NCBI GenBank assembly: GCA_920105625.2
Contig: OV050031.1
Location: 218,726,194-218,790,193 of the forward strand
DNA length: 64,000 bases
Direction of reading: 5' to 3'
From: Clusia tigrina
Taxonomy: Eukaryota; Arthropoda; Insecta; Diptera; Clusiidae
This document shows positions 21,921 through 35,639 of this stretch, piece by piece. The translations under genes and the position numbers were made by a program. The notes beneath the pieces were generated by a model, which saw nothing but the letters and a program-made list of their open reading frames with translations, made no database searches and was not told the DNA's origin. Position 1 is the first letter of the stretch, and each line of letters begins with the position of its first letter.

Positions 21921-22289
21921 TAGAGTCAATTACTCACTGCAAAGGTAGTCAACAACCAAAGAGCATCTTCTGAGTGTCCTTTTGCCAAAACAAAGTGAGT
22001 TAATTTTTACTATTAATGTAATCAGGAAGTCTTCCACAGCTTTGAAAGTCTTCTTTGGACAAAACAAATTGAATCTGGGGTTGGTTTTTTACCTCTAACG
22101 TAATCAGGAAGTTGCCTGAGGTTCTGGATATCCTTTTGAAACCAAACCTAAAATTGACTACGGTGAAGAAGAATATTTTCCATTTGATTATTGAAAAAAT
22201 TGTTCCCCGAAATCTATCTCACAGGTATTTTCTTTCCTTTGCGGTTAAAGGTATTTCCTTAGTATATGAAGGGATTCGAGGCATAATTT

Positions 22290-23065
22290 TCCAGTTTATT
22301 TGGATAGTTTCTCCAGTGTATTTGGATAGTTTCTCCAGTGTATTTGGATAGTTTCTCCAGTTTATGTGAGTAGTTTCTCCAGTATGTTTGGATAGTTTCT
22401 CCAGTGTATTTGGATAGTTTCTTCAGTGTATTTGGATAGTTTCTCCAGTTTATGTGAGTAGTTTCTCCAGTATGTTTGGATAGTTTCTCCAGTGTGTTTA
22501 GATAGTTTCTTCAGTGTATTTGGATAGTTTCTCCAGTTTATGTGAGTAGTTTCTCCAGTATGTTTGGATAGTTTCTCCAGTGTGTTTGGATAGTTTCTCC
22601 AGTTTATGTGAGTAGTTTCTCCAGTATGTTTGGATAGTTTCTCCAGTGTATTTGGATAGTTTCTCCAGTTTATGTGAGTAGTTTCTCCAGTATGTTTGGA
22701 TAGTTTCTCCAGTGTATTTGGATAGTTTCTTCAGTGTATTTGGATAGTTTCTCCAGATTATGTGAGTAGTTTCTCCAGTGTATTTGGATAGTTTCTTCAG
22801 TGTATTTGGATAGTTTCTCCAGTTTATGTGAGTAGTTTCTCCAGTATGTTTGGATAGTTTCTCCAGTGTGTTTAGATAGTTTCTTCAGTGTATTTGGATA
22901 GTTTCTCCAGTTTATGTGAGTAGTTTCTCCAGTATGTTTGGATAGTTTCTCCAGTGTATTTGGATAGTTTCTCCAGTTTATGTGAGTAGTTTCTCCAGTA
23001 TGTTTGGATAGTTTCTCCAGTATGTTTCGATAGTTTATTCAGTGTATTTGGATAGTTTCATCCAT
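22290..23065. repeat. Minisatellite, 22-bp unit, about 35 copies with higher-order pattern
   Basis: The basic unit 'tttggatagtttctccagtg' plus 'ta' repeats for nearly 800 bp. Variant units (tttatgtgag, tatgtttgga, ttcttcag) recur in a fixed order, giving 66- to 110-bp higher-order units. Confidence 0.95.
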
Positions 23066-23399
23066 TGTAGATTGTATTTTTATTACTAAAAATTGATCAC
23101 TGGGTATTCCTAGTAGATCTATAAGGATACTCCCTTGGAAGGGTTAATCAACTCTAATCTATAATTGAACTTTGAAGTATATGCGGATAAAAGGACCCCA
23201 GTTTAAAAGTGTTCTTTAAATACATATATAAAAGAATGGTTTCATAGTACATTAGAACCTCAAATACTGAGAAATTGTGTGAATCAAGTCAAATTGAGTT
23301 CGAGTAAAGTTAGTTTAATCAGGAATTCCACTGAAGATCATTGTCCTACCAAAACAAAGGAGCATTTCTAAAGTACAATTCTTGCCGTTAACTTCTTCA

Positions 23400-24720
23400 G
23401 CTTGAATTTAGAACATTGCAATATGAGATTAGAGGAAATATTCCACTGCGAAATCGAAGCGCAGAAAGTCTGTTGAGTTCTTGTGGCCATTTAGAAATAT
23501 ATACAAATATCCTGATATAGTTTCTTAGTACTTCTATTGAGCTCATACAGGTTACTAGTGGCATAAAGGGTTTTTGTCCTGTCCAAACATGCATTTTTAA
23601 AAGAAAATTGTGGCCGTCAACTGGCTCACTGTATTTTAGAAAGTCTCGATATGAGATTAAAGGAAATATTCCACTTCGAAATCGAATCGAATAAAGTTTG
23701 TTATTTAAAAATATATACAAAAGTCCTGATACAGTTGCGTAATACTTTTATAGCTTTGTTTTGTTTTGAAATAAATTACAGGACAAATTTCCTTACAAAC
23801 TATACTCGTATAATGGCATATCATTCACTGTCTCAATTGATGGAGCAACACTTCATAGCACTCAGGATAACATTGACTTAGATCAATCTTCTAGGACTAA
23901 AGTAAATATGCTGGTCGCTGGTTGGCAACGCTCCTAGTTATATCCTTGTTTTTTTTTTTAATTTCGTAGTTGCTTGAAGTCAAAGTCTTACGTGTCCTTG
24001 GTATCTCTCCTTGTTTTTTCAGTTTCTTAGTTGCTTTAAAATTGCAATATCACTAAATCAATTGATGGAGCAACACTTTTCATAGCACTCACAATGACAT
24101 TGATTCAGGACAATCTCCTAGGACTAGTGATAAATATGTCAGTATTGTAGGGTCGCTAATTTCCAAGGCTCCTTGCTATATCCTTGTTTTTTTGCGTTGC
24201 TTAGTTAGTTGAATTCAAAGTCTTTCATATTCTTGGCAGCTCTCCTTGTGTTTTGAGTTTCGTAGTTGCTTGAAGATTCCTATATCACTGAATCAATTGA
24301 TGGAGCAATAATATTCATACCACTCAGAATAACATTGATCTAGTCAGTCTCCTTGGACTATTCAGGAATATGTTAGAGTTGTAGTCGACTGATCACTGAT
24401 TGACAACGCTCCTAGGTATATCTCCTACCTAGATGCTTGAAGCCAAAGTCTTTCCTCTCCTTGGTATCTCTACTTGGTTTTTGGGGTTCTTAGTCGCTTG
24501 AAGCCTCTCGTTGTTCTTTGATGTACTTAGTCACCCGAAGCCAAAGTCTTTCCTCACCTTGTTCTTTGATGTACTTAGTCAAAGTTATTCATATTCTTGG
24601 TGGCTCTCCTTGGTTTTTTAGTTTCTTAGTTGCTTGAAGTCAAAGTCTTTCCTCTCCTTGGTATCTCTTTTGTTTTTTGAGCTGCTTAGTTGGATGAAGA
24701 CAAAGTCTTAATTGAAAATC
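23400..24720. repeat. Complex tandem region, units of ~225-240 bp and ~60 bp
   Basis: 'atatgagattagaggaaatattc' recurs near 23420 and 23648, and 'caattgatggagcaac' near 23834, 24060 and 24295. A shorter motif 'gttgcttgaagtcaaagtct' recurs many times to 24710. No coding content was seen. Confidence 0.75.
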
Positions 24721-24967
24721 TTTCTTCAACATGATTAATCAATTGCAGTTCAATGTGTTCTCTATGAAATATTGGAAGAACTATGAATATAAACCTATTC
24801 AAACTTCAATATTCGTTACCCTCTCTCTCGAGTTCACTATAATCCCAACTGTTAACCTTCCTAACCTTGTTGTGTAACCCAGTAGGGAGACAACCAGCGA
24901 AATGCTTACTGAAACTTTTATCTGACAGATTCATTTACGATTGTTGTTATAAGTCCTTCTTACTATA

Positions 24968-25170
24968 TTACCTACGTGGTGTAGTGGTAAGGATGCTAGA
25001 CTCACTCTCGGGGGTCGTGGATTCAAATCCTGCTCCGGGCATGGTCTGGAAATGCTTCTTTCTAAACCTCTTTCTCTTCGAGTCTAAGTTCTTAGTTGCT
25101 AGTCCTCAGTCCCTCAATCCCTTGCAGACATAATTAATTATGGTGCAAGGTATAATAATATTTATTTTCA
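24968..25170 (+). mobile_element. tRNA-derived SINE, copy B
   Basis: Head 'cgtggtgtagtggtaaggat' with 'gattcaaatcc' as B box, body 'aatgcttctttctaaa' with 'ctcttcgagtc', then 'cataattaattatggtgcaag' and a short 'tataataata' tail. Order matches copy A. Confidence 0.87.
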
Positions 25171-27894
25171 TCATAATAAATAATTAATTTAATAATAAAT
25201 AATTTTCATCATATTCTGATATTTATATTTATATAAATTTTTGCTCAAAATATTCTCTTGTTGTGAGTTGAAATTAATTCTCAGAGAGTGAAGATATCAT
25301 CAGAGCAACCTGAAAATTGTTCATAAGTAATCCAGGCTGATACAGTTTGAATCCTCGGGAAATATTGTTGTCTAGGCAAAGTAACTTAAAAATTATTTAT
25401 GAGGAATCAAGGCTGATTTCGTTCAAATCCTAGGCAAAACTATTTATAATTAATCAAGGCTGATCACTTTCAATCCTAGGGAAAATTTGTATATCTACGC
25501 AATGAGACAACTTCAACACAATTGAAAACAAATCAGAATTCTAATTTATTTGCCACTATTTCCACCCCAAAAATATACCATGATGTCCGCAACCAAATTT
25601 CGAGGACGATTATTACGTCCGTAGTACGACGGACTGCCGTGCGGTCCCGATATATCACACAAAATGCGTATGAGTTGCACAGAGCTTAACCCACACTAGA
25701 CGCAGCAAGGAAAATTGGTATGGAAATTAAAATTGAAAATTTTTATTTATAGCTTGCGCAGTGTAAATTGGTGCTCTATTGAACGAAATACATTTTAGTT
25801 TATAGTTGAGTCTAATTTGGCATCATAAAAAGCAAATAAACTGAACTGAAGAAGAACATGTTTGATGGGGGAGGAGGAGGTTGGCGTGGCGATATCAGCC
25901 AATTTGTGCAAAAGAAGTGTGCAAGAGAGAAAATGTGTGGAAGTAGCAGGAGAAGAAACAACAAGAAACAAAAAACAAAAAATTAAAGCAACAAAAACAA
26001 CAACAAACATAAAAAACAGCAAAAAAAATTAAACATTAATTGCTGCTCACGACGAGCGAGTGCGAGGCAGGCAGTTTCAGCATAGAAATGGCGAGCGGCA
26101 CTAACACACCAACACACTCGCACTGACACACACATAGACAACAATACACACAAGCTCCCAATATCGCCGAAACGACGCACACGGCAAGTAGTCAAGGATA
26201 TTAAATGCATCTTTGTGCGTTGCTGCCATTGACAGGCAGGCAGGCAGGCTGGCTGGCATGCCACGCCAGGCCATGACGGCTGCTTGCCAGTTGGCTCTGT
26301 TGACAGTCGGCCGTCGAATCGAAACGATCGAAATTGGAACGAGCGTTCGTACGCTTTTGAAGTCCCCGCTCTGCACATGCTACATTTACCGCAACGCAAC
26401 TGCTGGCTGCGCTTGTTTATCGCTGTCGACGCAGCGCGAACCGTGCTGCCTGCCACCGACATCAAAAGCAACGTGCCCTGTCAGTTTAATGGTTTCTGGT
26501 TTGGTTCGCTCGTTCATTCATAACGAACAAAACATAACGACACGAAGGAGCCGCAGACGAGGCAGCGAGCGGGCGCACGAGTGAACGAGTGAGCCATCGA
26601 ACGAACTAGCGAAAGAAACAACGAGCGAACCACGAGTGAATGGATGGATGAGTGAGTGTGTCAATGTGAGTGAGCGAGCGAGCGAACGGGAAGCAAAACG
26701 AGACCGATGCGCAAATGTTTGGTGGCCACTGATGACGCACTTTTAGCCCTTCGTTTCGCTCTGCGTGTGCTGATGTATGCCAGTGTTTGTGAGTATGTGT
26801 GAGTGAAGTGTGTGTTTCTGTATGTTTGAGTGTGTGTGTTGGTGTTGTTGTATGCTTATGATAGATACAGTTGGGGGGTTTTATTGAGACATTGGCGCCT
26901 GCCATGTCAATTGTTGAAAATTTCTTTATTGTTTTGCTGACGTGACCTCACCTCATGTTGTCCTCCCCGTGCCTTCCGCGTGCTACTTCCTGCCCGAAAT
27001 GTGCACACTCAACCTCCTGGGCTGAAGCTGATACCGCTATTGCTGTGCTTGACTGATTTTCGCCCGTGGGTTCGTCGTGTATTGCGTACTTTTTGCATAT
27101 CTCTCATTTGACCTACTTTCCAGATTCGTTACAGTGCACATTTTACCATTCTCCACGTTCGTTTTCGTGTACAATATTTTGGATTTTTGTGTATGTATGC
27201 ATGTGTGTGTGTTTGTGTCAAAGTGTGAGTATCCTTGCAGCACGTATTTCATTGCAGCGTGTCACCTCAGCAAGCTGCCTGCTTACTACTACTGCTGGTG
27301 CTTTTGATGGTGGTGCTGCTGCTGCTGTTGCTGGTCCTGCTTGTGCTGCTACTGTTGTTGGTGGTTCTGTTGAAGGTGCTGCTTGTGCTGCTGTTGGTAC
27401 TGCTGCTGGTTGCCTGTGCAGCTGCACGTTTTCCGTTTGTGTGCGCGAAATGTGTTTGCTTTATAAGCGAAATTAAATTTTCAACTCAATTAGAGTGCGT
27501 TGCACAAGAGTTTTGCACATTTTGCCAACGGATGCAACAATTTCTTAGGGGCTCCGTGCTCAGCACAGCGTCCGTCGTTCGTGTGTTGAAAGTGTGGCGA
27601 GGAAATTAAACAGAAAAAAATTGAATTTGTGCAACGGAACGAACGAGCGTTATTAAATTTAATTGAATTGCAAAGCAGGCAATTTGCAGTAGGGAGTGAA
27701 TTTCATTAAACGCAAATCTTGATTTACTCGTGGGGCCACGGTGCGTATGATGAATATTATTTATTAATCTATTTGTTCTAATCAGATCCAGAATCATAGC
27801 GAATTGCATTAGTAACGCCACGATTGCAAATTATGAGGTGAAGAGACACGTAAAAATTCATTTCCAGAACTCACAGGAAGGACATACACAATTT
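25171..27894. other. Non-coding intron sequence, GC-richer island at ~26.0-27.6 kb
   Basis: No conserved exon was recognised. The 26040-26640 part has many CpGs and 'gagcgagcgaacga'-type repeats. The 27290-27420 part is a CTG/TTG-type triplet tract whose ORFs are low complexity. The compositional change from the TE-filled flanks could mark regulatory DNA. Confidence 0.4.
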
Positions 27895-28100
27895 AAGGAT
27901 GAATAATCTTAATGGGAATAGATGTAATCGCAGGTCAAGTAAATTTAAGGATATAAGGAGAAGAATCCTGATGGAAATGGTTGCAGTCACAGGTCAATAA
28001 ATTTAAGGACATAAAGAGAATAATCTCGATGGAAATAGTTGCGATCACAGGTCAATAAATTTAAGGACATAAAGAGAATAATCTCGATGGAAATGATTAC
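27895..28100. repeat. Tandem repeat, 58-bp unit, about 3.5 copies
   Basis: 'cacaggtcaataaatttaag' and 'gataatctcgatggaaat'-like blocks restart at 27912, 27971, 28029 and 28087. Confidence 0.9.
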
Positions 28101-29057
28101 AAACACAGATGTTGCACTGCAGTACAAGTAGTTGGAGTTAGTAACTCTAATTTTTCCTATTTTTGTATTCATATTCAAACAAAATAGTAAATTTTAAGAA
28201 TAAAGAACTACAAATTAATTCAAAATCAATGAGAGTGTTCCTCGACAAATGAGTTGTGATTTCATAACACTATTCACATTGCTCCTTGATTCCTCTTTAA
28301 ACAATTCAGTGGTCTTCCGCAGAGTCTTGAGAAAGTCCTGTAGCTTATGATAGTAAAAAACTATTCAAAAGAAGGCTGTACACAATTCCACTTGTGTCAT
28401 AGTTATATGAGATTTCATGATGGAGCTTGGGAATGAAGTAGTATAGGCAGTTTAAAGGGAATCCTTTCTTATATCTATTCACACGTACCAAAGTACGAGT
28501 ATAAAATACACTCCGTATCCTGTCCATACTGCAACTCTCCGACACTAACCATAGATGGCGTTAACTTTAAACATATCAGATCAAAAATATAGACAAATTA
28601 TTTATAATCCTTGAATTCAAATCATTTATAATTCCTTGAATTCCGATACCATCCTTAAATAGTAATAAAATACCAGCTGCAGATAACAAAGCTGATATAT
28701 AATATTTGTTTAATAATTGCACCAAGTTGAACAGATAATTCACCTTAAAATGGTTTTATCCTTTCAACTGTAGTTAATTTTCTAGACCGAGTTCCTCATC
28801 TCACTGAAGGTACTATAAGATTTGTGGAGTCGGCTCCAGAGTCTTAGCAGTGGAGTAATTCAATCTTAGATATGAGTCAATACCCGATCCGGCATATGTT
28901 GAATCAGTTCGAAGCGAAAAACAAGAAAGTAGCTTCATGGTCTTCAGATGAAAAATAAACAACAAATTATCCTTATACTCTTAGCAGGAGAATTAAGATC
29001 TGTTCTTAATTTTTAAAAAGTATGAGTTCAGTTTCAAAACTTTTACTTTGCTCTCAA
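28101..29057. other. Non-coding intron sequence
   Basis: AT-rich, no recognised exon, RNA gene or element. Confidence 0.4.
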
Positions 29058-29940
29058 TATTTTGATATTTATTTGTCGAAGTCGTCGTAGAAAAGGATTG
29101 AGTTGAAGTTCTTGTCGAAAAAGATTGGATTGAAGTCGTAGTAGAAAAGAAAAGGGGCGGGGTATTAGAAGAAAATAATTGGATCGGTGTCGTTATAGAA
29201 AAGGATTGGGTCGAAGTTGTAGAAGAAAGGGATTTTGGTGAAGCCAAAGTAGAAAATGGATTGGGTTGAAATCGTAGTAGAAAAGCATTGGGTCGCAGTT
29301 TTAGAAGAAGAGGATTGGAGCGTAGTCGTACTAGGAAAGGATTGGCCGGAGTCTTAGAAGAAAACAATTGGGTCGGTGTCATTATAGAAAAGGATTGAGT
29401 CAAAGTTGTAGAAGAAAAGGAATTTGTTGAAGCCAAAATAGAAAAAGAATTAGATCGAAGTCGTAATAGAAAAGGATTGGAGCAAAGTTGTAGTAGAAAG
29501 AGATTGGGTTGAAGTCATTATAGAAAAGGATTGGGCCGAAGTGTTTGTAGTAAAGGATTGTATCGAAGTCATAGTAAAAAATGATTGGGTCGAAGTTCTT
29601 CTAGAAAAAGATTGGGTCGAAGTCGAAGTGGAAAAGGATTAAATCGAATTCATGAAAGAAAAGGATTGTAGCGAAGTCGTAGTAGAAAAGGATTGTATCG
29701 AAGTCGTAGTAGAAAAAGAGTGGGTCGAAGTCCTTCTAGAAGAAGAATGGGTCAAAGTCATTATAGAAAAGAATGGGGTCAAAATGGTTGTAGAAAATAA
29801 AATTCTATTAATCGATAAATTCGAATTCGTTAGAGAAAAAAATTGAATCGAAATCGTAATAGAAAAGGATTGCGTCGAAGTGATTGTAGTCAAGAATTGC
29901 GTCGAAGTATTTGTGGAAAAGGATTGGGTCGAAGTCGTGC
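29058..29940. repeat. Minisatellite, ~30-bp unit, about 29 copies
   Basis: 'gtcgaagtcgtagtagaaaa' plus 'ggattggg'-like ends repeats at about 30 bp. Because the unit is a multiple of three it stays open on both strands, as Glu-Val-Val-Val-Glu-Lys on plus and Ser-Phe-Ser-Thr-Thr-Thr-Ser on minus. I regard these ORFs as by-products. Confidence 0.9.
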
Positions 29941-32538
29941 ATACTACAGTATATTAACAGCAATTAATAAAATCAGTTAAAGGACTCCAGAATAAACTTC
30001 TGCAACCACTTTTCAGAGCTGAAGGAGACAACAGTACGAAGTATACTTTTTACTAGAGTCAAAAAAGGGGTTCGCTGACGCAAGAAGGTGACCAGGACAG
30101 AGCTTCTAATAGTAACACAATGCCGTAAGACCTAAATAATGTATTTTGACAGTCACACCAACCAACTAACTTTAGAATAAAAATAAGACAATTTCGGTTG
30201 GTACCACAGAATTGTCCAACGCCGCAATTGGACTTATAATTACAAATTATAAGCTAAAGAAAAGGGGGACACTGGCATCGATGTCCTTAAGCTGTTAAAA
30301 AGAAAACAAAACTAACTTAATAGTCAATAAAATTTTGGGGACACATGCTCAGTGCTCAGACTGGCTGTATGAAGTCTGCAAGTAGTGCGCCCCCAGTTTA
30401 AACCCGAGGATCGGTTACAAAAGGGGTTGAATATCTGAAAGTAAAACAGATGCACCGAAGTTGAAGAATGTCAAAAGGGTCCAAATATCCTTCCTTTAAT
30501 TTCACTAAATGAGGAATTCTCTTAATAAAGGACTCATATGTTTGAACGATTGACTTATTGACCGGTCGGTCAGTAGACAGTGTCCATTTGAATGAATGTT
30601 TAAGGGCCTCACTATAGTTGAGTATTTTTGTATACAATGTGTCAATATATGTTATATTGGAATAAATTGGTTAATTCCAGCTTTGTATCAGTTCACTGGT
30701 TTTTTCAATAGGTTGCTTCCCCCGAGAAAAAGCCTTCTTTTAAAATCATTTTTTGTTATGAGTGGTTTAGGGCACTGATTCTGTTATTGGACAACTTCCA
30801 GCAGCGCTATTTGCTGAATACATCATCATCAGAGCAACTGCTTCAACTCGATCAAACACTTCATTGCTGATGCCTGTAAATTATCCCTTAGGAACTCAGT
30901 TACAGTTGAAAATACAAATACATCACGAGGCTTTGATTTTTATGTTCAATTATATCATTTCAAAAGATGTCATAATATAATTGTAGAGTACCCGCAAACA
31001 CGTTGTATTAAAAATTACTCATACGCAGTGTGTAGTTCAACCAAATGTGATTCTTCTTTATTAAACTTCTGGGTAAACAATTCAAATGATTGCTATTACT
31101 ATCGGAAGGGGTTTTTGACTCCATTATTTTTTCTTAAACGACAATTGGAGTGTTTATCCCAAAGGTGTTTACTCTAGTTAAACTACGAAGAGGCAATTGT
31201 GTAATTAATCCACTGATATTTGGCAGAGTTGGGGATGAATCGGCGTAGAGAAAATATTGTAACTGGCTCTTAGAACGATTTTCATGCATAATAATGTCAC
31301 ATTTAATCATATTGAATCTACAATTCTATGCTGTAATGTAATGTTCCTATCTAAGCTGCAGGGAGAACTGCTTAGATAGTCAGATAAAAGTAGGGTAGGC
31401 CGGAGAACTGCCGAAGAAGGAGATTTCCAAGCACTCAGGCATTGATGCACACTGTATAAAGATTGGATATATTTTGGGGAATTGCTTAAGGACGAGATAG
31501 AAAATTGTGAAAAGGAAGTTACACCTATTCAAACTTCTGTGACTCTTCTATGAATCTCAGAAGTCTCTCCAAGGATAAGGAATGTACGTTGTTTATTTCC
31601 AAAACGTTAGACCCTTATATGCGCCTCCTTACTGGTTTGTAGCATTAGTAATAAGTCATTAATGGTATTTTCTCTTTCTGTTTTAGTATAGGGATATAAG
31701 GTATTGTTATCACATTGGCATTAATAGGCAAACTTCTCATGTGACAAGAATATTTGGAGAAGCAGGACACGACTTTCTGGCAATCAGAGCACGACTCTTT
31801 GGAAATGAGAGCAGAAAATCAGAGCCAGACTATAAGTGACACCAGAAAAACTGTCGATCAGTTGCAACTTGAAAGAGTGGTCTTAAAAAATGGTATATAA
31901 GTGAGACTTAAACCAGTTAAATTGACATAGTAATTAAATTTTGTCATATAATTTTTAAGTGAAATTGAAGCCATTTAAATTGTTTTATTAATAAAACTTT
32001 GTCATCCAGTTTTTAAGTTAATTGTTGCTAACTAAACTAAGTTAATTAAGCAAACGAAGTGTTTTTTATTAACATGTCGTTTCAATAAAACTCTATTTCG
32101 TAACAATATATTTAAACAATATATTTACAATAACCTGATATCCTTAGTGTGATATTTCTTTGTATATTCGTTTCAGTTTTATTTGCTCAATTGAATTGTT
32201 GGCATACAATATATAGCATTTAAAACTGTAAAACCATGTTTCCTGAAGGTCATAGAAGTGAAGTGGGGTAGGCCGGAGAACCGCCTGAGAACGAGGTCTC
32301 CAATGCGCTCAGGTATTGATTCCCATTGTACTAATTGTTATTCAATATGGTTGTGTTAGTATGGTATAAATTCATATTAATATGGCTGATGCTGAAAAGT
32401 TACTCATACGCAGTGTGTGTCTAGTTTTCTTGATTATTTTTCTTTCCTAGGTTAATTGCAGTAATTTCATATATATTAATAATAAATGTGATGATTGAAA
32501 TCAGTCTAGGTAAGTTAAAGAATCACTATATCTGAATA

Positions 32539-32619
<81 letters not shown>

Positions 32620-35130
32620 TAAATAAAATTAACTACAAACCTAATTAAAATAGGCAAATTCAAGCTTGAACATTTCTCCAATTTTCACCCCAACTAAGCA
32701 CGAAAAACTGTATGGCGGCACATGCGTCTACGTGAGTGCGTGTCATATTTTTTGGTTATATAAATATACAAGCAACGTGTGTAATTACCACTTTAAAATG
32801 CTCCGCTCATCAGTTAACAAAACATTAAATCAATTTCATAGATACACGAACAAGTGTACAGACAACATAAATACACGGCTGCAACAGATACGGATACAAG
32901 CTGTTGTACAACTACAAAGTACTCGTACGGTCTTACCGTCCGTTGTACGTATTTTCGAAAACATTTCCTATTTTTTTAATATTTTCTATATTTTCATTTT
33001 TTTTTTGTTGTGCTTGTGTAAAATATTGAAATAATACATCCTTCTACAACACAAAAATATAAATAAGAACAACAGCAGCAGAAGCAACAGAAGCAACAAG
33101 CGTAATCTTAATAAGCATCATCATCATCATCATCACCATAATCATCGGTGTAATAATAAAAACCGCTTCAACCTGCAGCCAAGTGTACTCAAGCGTACAT
33201 TTCAACTTTTCAAATTTTAATAGCGTGCTCGATCGATCCAGTGAGATCGACGTCATTAAGTATACGTGCAGGCAAGCAACAACACTCAACAACACACTCA
33301 CCCACACACACGCGTACACAGCACACCCAACTGCACGGTGCTCGTACACGCAGTATGCTTCACTGACAGGCTACGCTGGCCGGCCAGGCGCGATCGTTCT
33401 CGTAAATTCAAAATCTTTAAAATCAAATAAATAATTATATATTTTTTTTATAGTTTCCATTTCAATACGATTTTGAATTTAAATACGAATTTTCATTTGA
33501 TTTTGAATTCGCATATTGAGGGGTGTAAACATTTGTTTATTTACCCATTTGGAGTGTGTAAATACACACACTCACACACACACACACATATACTCGGGCC
33601 CCATTTGCATACACACACGTACACGTGGTGGTCTGCTTTAATGAGTGCTGTACGTACGAATTACCTGCGATATGCCAGAAGACAGACACGCCGCAACGAG
33701 ACACAGGCTACAAGCGCTGTCGCTGTCGCTGCCGCTGCCGCTGCCACTACTGCTACACGGCTACGGGGCTGTGGCTACGGCTGCTACTGCTGCTGGTGCG
33801 GCTACGTACACGTTACGGCATTTGACTTTTGCGCTTTGGATCAACTCTCCTTGCGACTCGGTACGCTGGCACGACTCTGCCACGCAGCTTGGCCCAATTT
33901 AAAAATATACGCTTCCATACGCTTAAAATATCCACTTTTCACACAAAAAGTCCGTGCATAAATCTTTGACGTAGATACGTCGTACCGCAGTAATGACCAA
34001 CAGCGTCAGAGTGTGCTTTGCACGTATGTATGAGTGGAAATGCGAGTGAGGCTGTGAGTGTGTGTGCGTGTGTGTGATTGGGTGAAGATGCGGGCTCAAA
34101 AATTGCAAAACTCAATTACAGTGACATTTTATGAACGCTCTCAGCTTTGTTGGTGTTCTTTTAATTGTGTTCTTAAAATACAATTCATGTTTAAAGAAAA
34201 AAGAAAAATTATAAAAAAAATATTGAAAAAAAAAGATTGAAAAAATATTGAAAAAAAATTGAAAAAAAATTGAAAAAAAAAATGTTAATGCCTGGCGAGT
34301 ATTTTGCTTACATGAAGTGTGTGTGTGTGTGTGTGTGTGACAGAGAGAGAGTAGTGGGATTTACTCGTAAAAAGAAACTGCCGTTTGTTCAGCGAGTATT
34401 TGTTGTTTTATGCTCGTGTGTTTGCTGTTGTTGTTTTCCGTTGGTGTGGTTGTTGTTTAATGCTGGTGTGGTTGTAGTTGTTGTTGGCTCTACGAGACAC
34501 AGCCTGTTTCATCGATGTAGTTTGTTTTTGTTGTTGCTTGGCTGGTTTGTTTGTTTGTTTGTTTGTTTATATTGCTAACAATTTCCACCATAATTCATTT
34601 GACAGCGTCGACAACGAATTTTATTTTATTCATTTCAACTTTGTTCGTTAAAAATAGCATCTGCTCCTTGTTGTCGTTGTTGTTGGTCATGGTGGTGGTG
34701 TTGTTGTAGGTGTTGTTGTTGTTGTTGTTGTTGTTGGTAGTGTTGTTGCTCGTATTGTTGTTGGTAGTGTTGTTGTTGGTGTTGTTGTTGTTATTGCTAG
34801 TGTTGTTGTTGTTATTGCTGGTGGTGTTGTGTGTTTTTTTTTCTTTCCAATAATTTGCATTTGAAAAATGTTGGCTCAAAATAGAAACGGTAGCGTGATA
34901 TTTTTATTTATCATTTTTGAAATTGTTGATTGCAATTGATTTGAATTGCTTACTTACGAGTGGTGTGCTCGTCCGAAGTGGTGCAGGGGCGTTCTTGTTA
35001 TTCTGTACTGAGTACGTGATTTAATTTTTCATATTTTTTTTTTATTCTAGTTATATTTAGAAATAAGGAAGTATTTGAAGGACACACGTTGCCTAATACA
35101 AATTAATAATTGGTCAAGTGAATCTATTGT
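29941..35130. other. Non-coding intron sequence with dispersed duplications and simple repeats
   Basis: Two ~65-bp blocks starting 'gggtaggccggagaac' occur at 31392 and 32266, and a block with 'ttactcatacgcagtgtgt' occurs near 31017 and 32400. A long (TA)n lies at about 32543-32620. CA, GT and GTTGTT tracts fill 33.5-34.9 kb. ORFs are low complexity. No gene was recognised. Confidence 0.4.
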
Positions 35131-35215
35131 ATACCGTGGTATCACAATGGGCCATTATGTGTGCTCAAGTGTGCTTTTGGCATACTAGGCGGCCACTCCT
35201 ACCTACCTAAGTACA
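35131..35215 (+). repeat. Dispersed repeat arm, inverted relative to 38985-39066
   Basis: Contains 'accgtggtatcacaatgggc' followed by 'cattatgtgtgctcaagtgt' and ends in 'ctacctaccta'. The reverse complement lies at 38985-39066. It is probably the 3' tail of a LINE family. Confidence 0.8.
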
Positions 35216-35639
35216 CAAATTGATAGAAATAATGACTGAAATTTGTTTAAAATTATACAAGAATTGATATAAATAATGATTCAAATTTTTATCCAATTAT
35301 ATAAGAAAAAAAATCCCTCAAATGTTACCTGAAAATCTTAAATTTTGAATATTCTTAATAGAATGAGAAGGCCCCTCCATAATGAGTTGTCGCATGTGCA
35401 CTCAATTCTCTAAACACTTGCGACATTTAAATATGCATTTTCTGTGACATTTGAATATGCATTTTCTGTGACATTGGCAATAATTTTGATGGTTAAGACT
35501 CGTTATATAACCCGTTTTTATGACAGCTGTATAAATGTGTGTGATGAATGTAGATTGACTCCCTCTGGAATAGTTCAATCTACTCATTTTATTATTCTTT
35601 GACGTTATTAACAGATTAGTTAAATTTATAACAAATGTT

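Noticed and set aside
27218..27609. Leu/Val-rich and Ala/Pro-rich ORFs on both strands
   Set aside because: Products of a CTG/TTG triplet tract; no signal peptide or domain logic consistent with a gene.
33473..33961. Plus-strand ORF of 162 codons
   Set aside because: CA repeats and a GCTGCC-type triplet tract produce it. Low complexity and no recognisable family.
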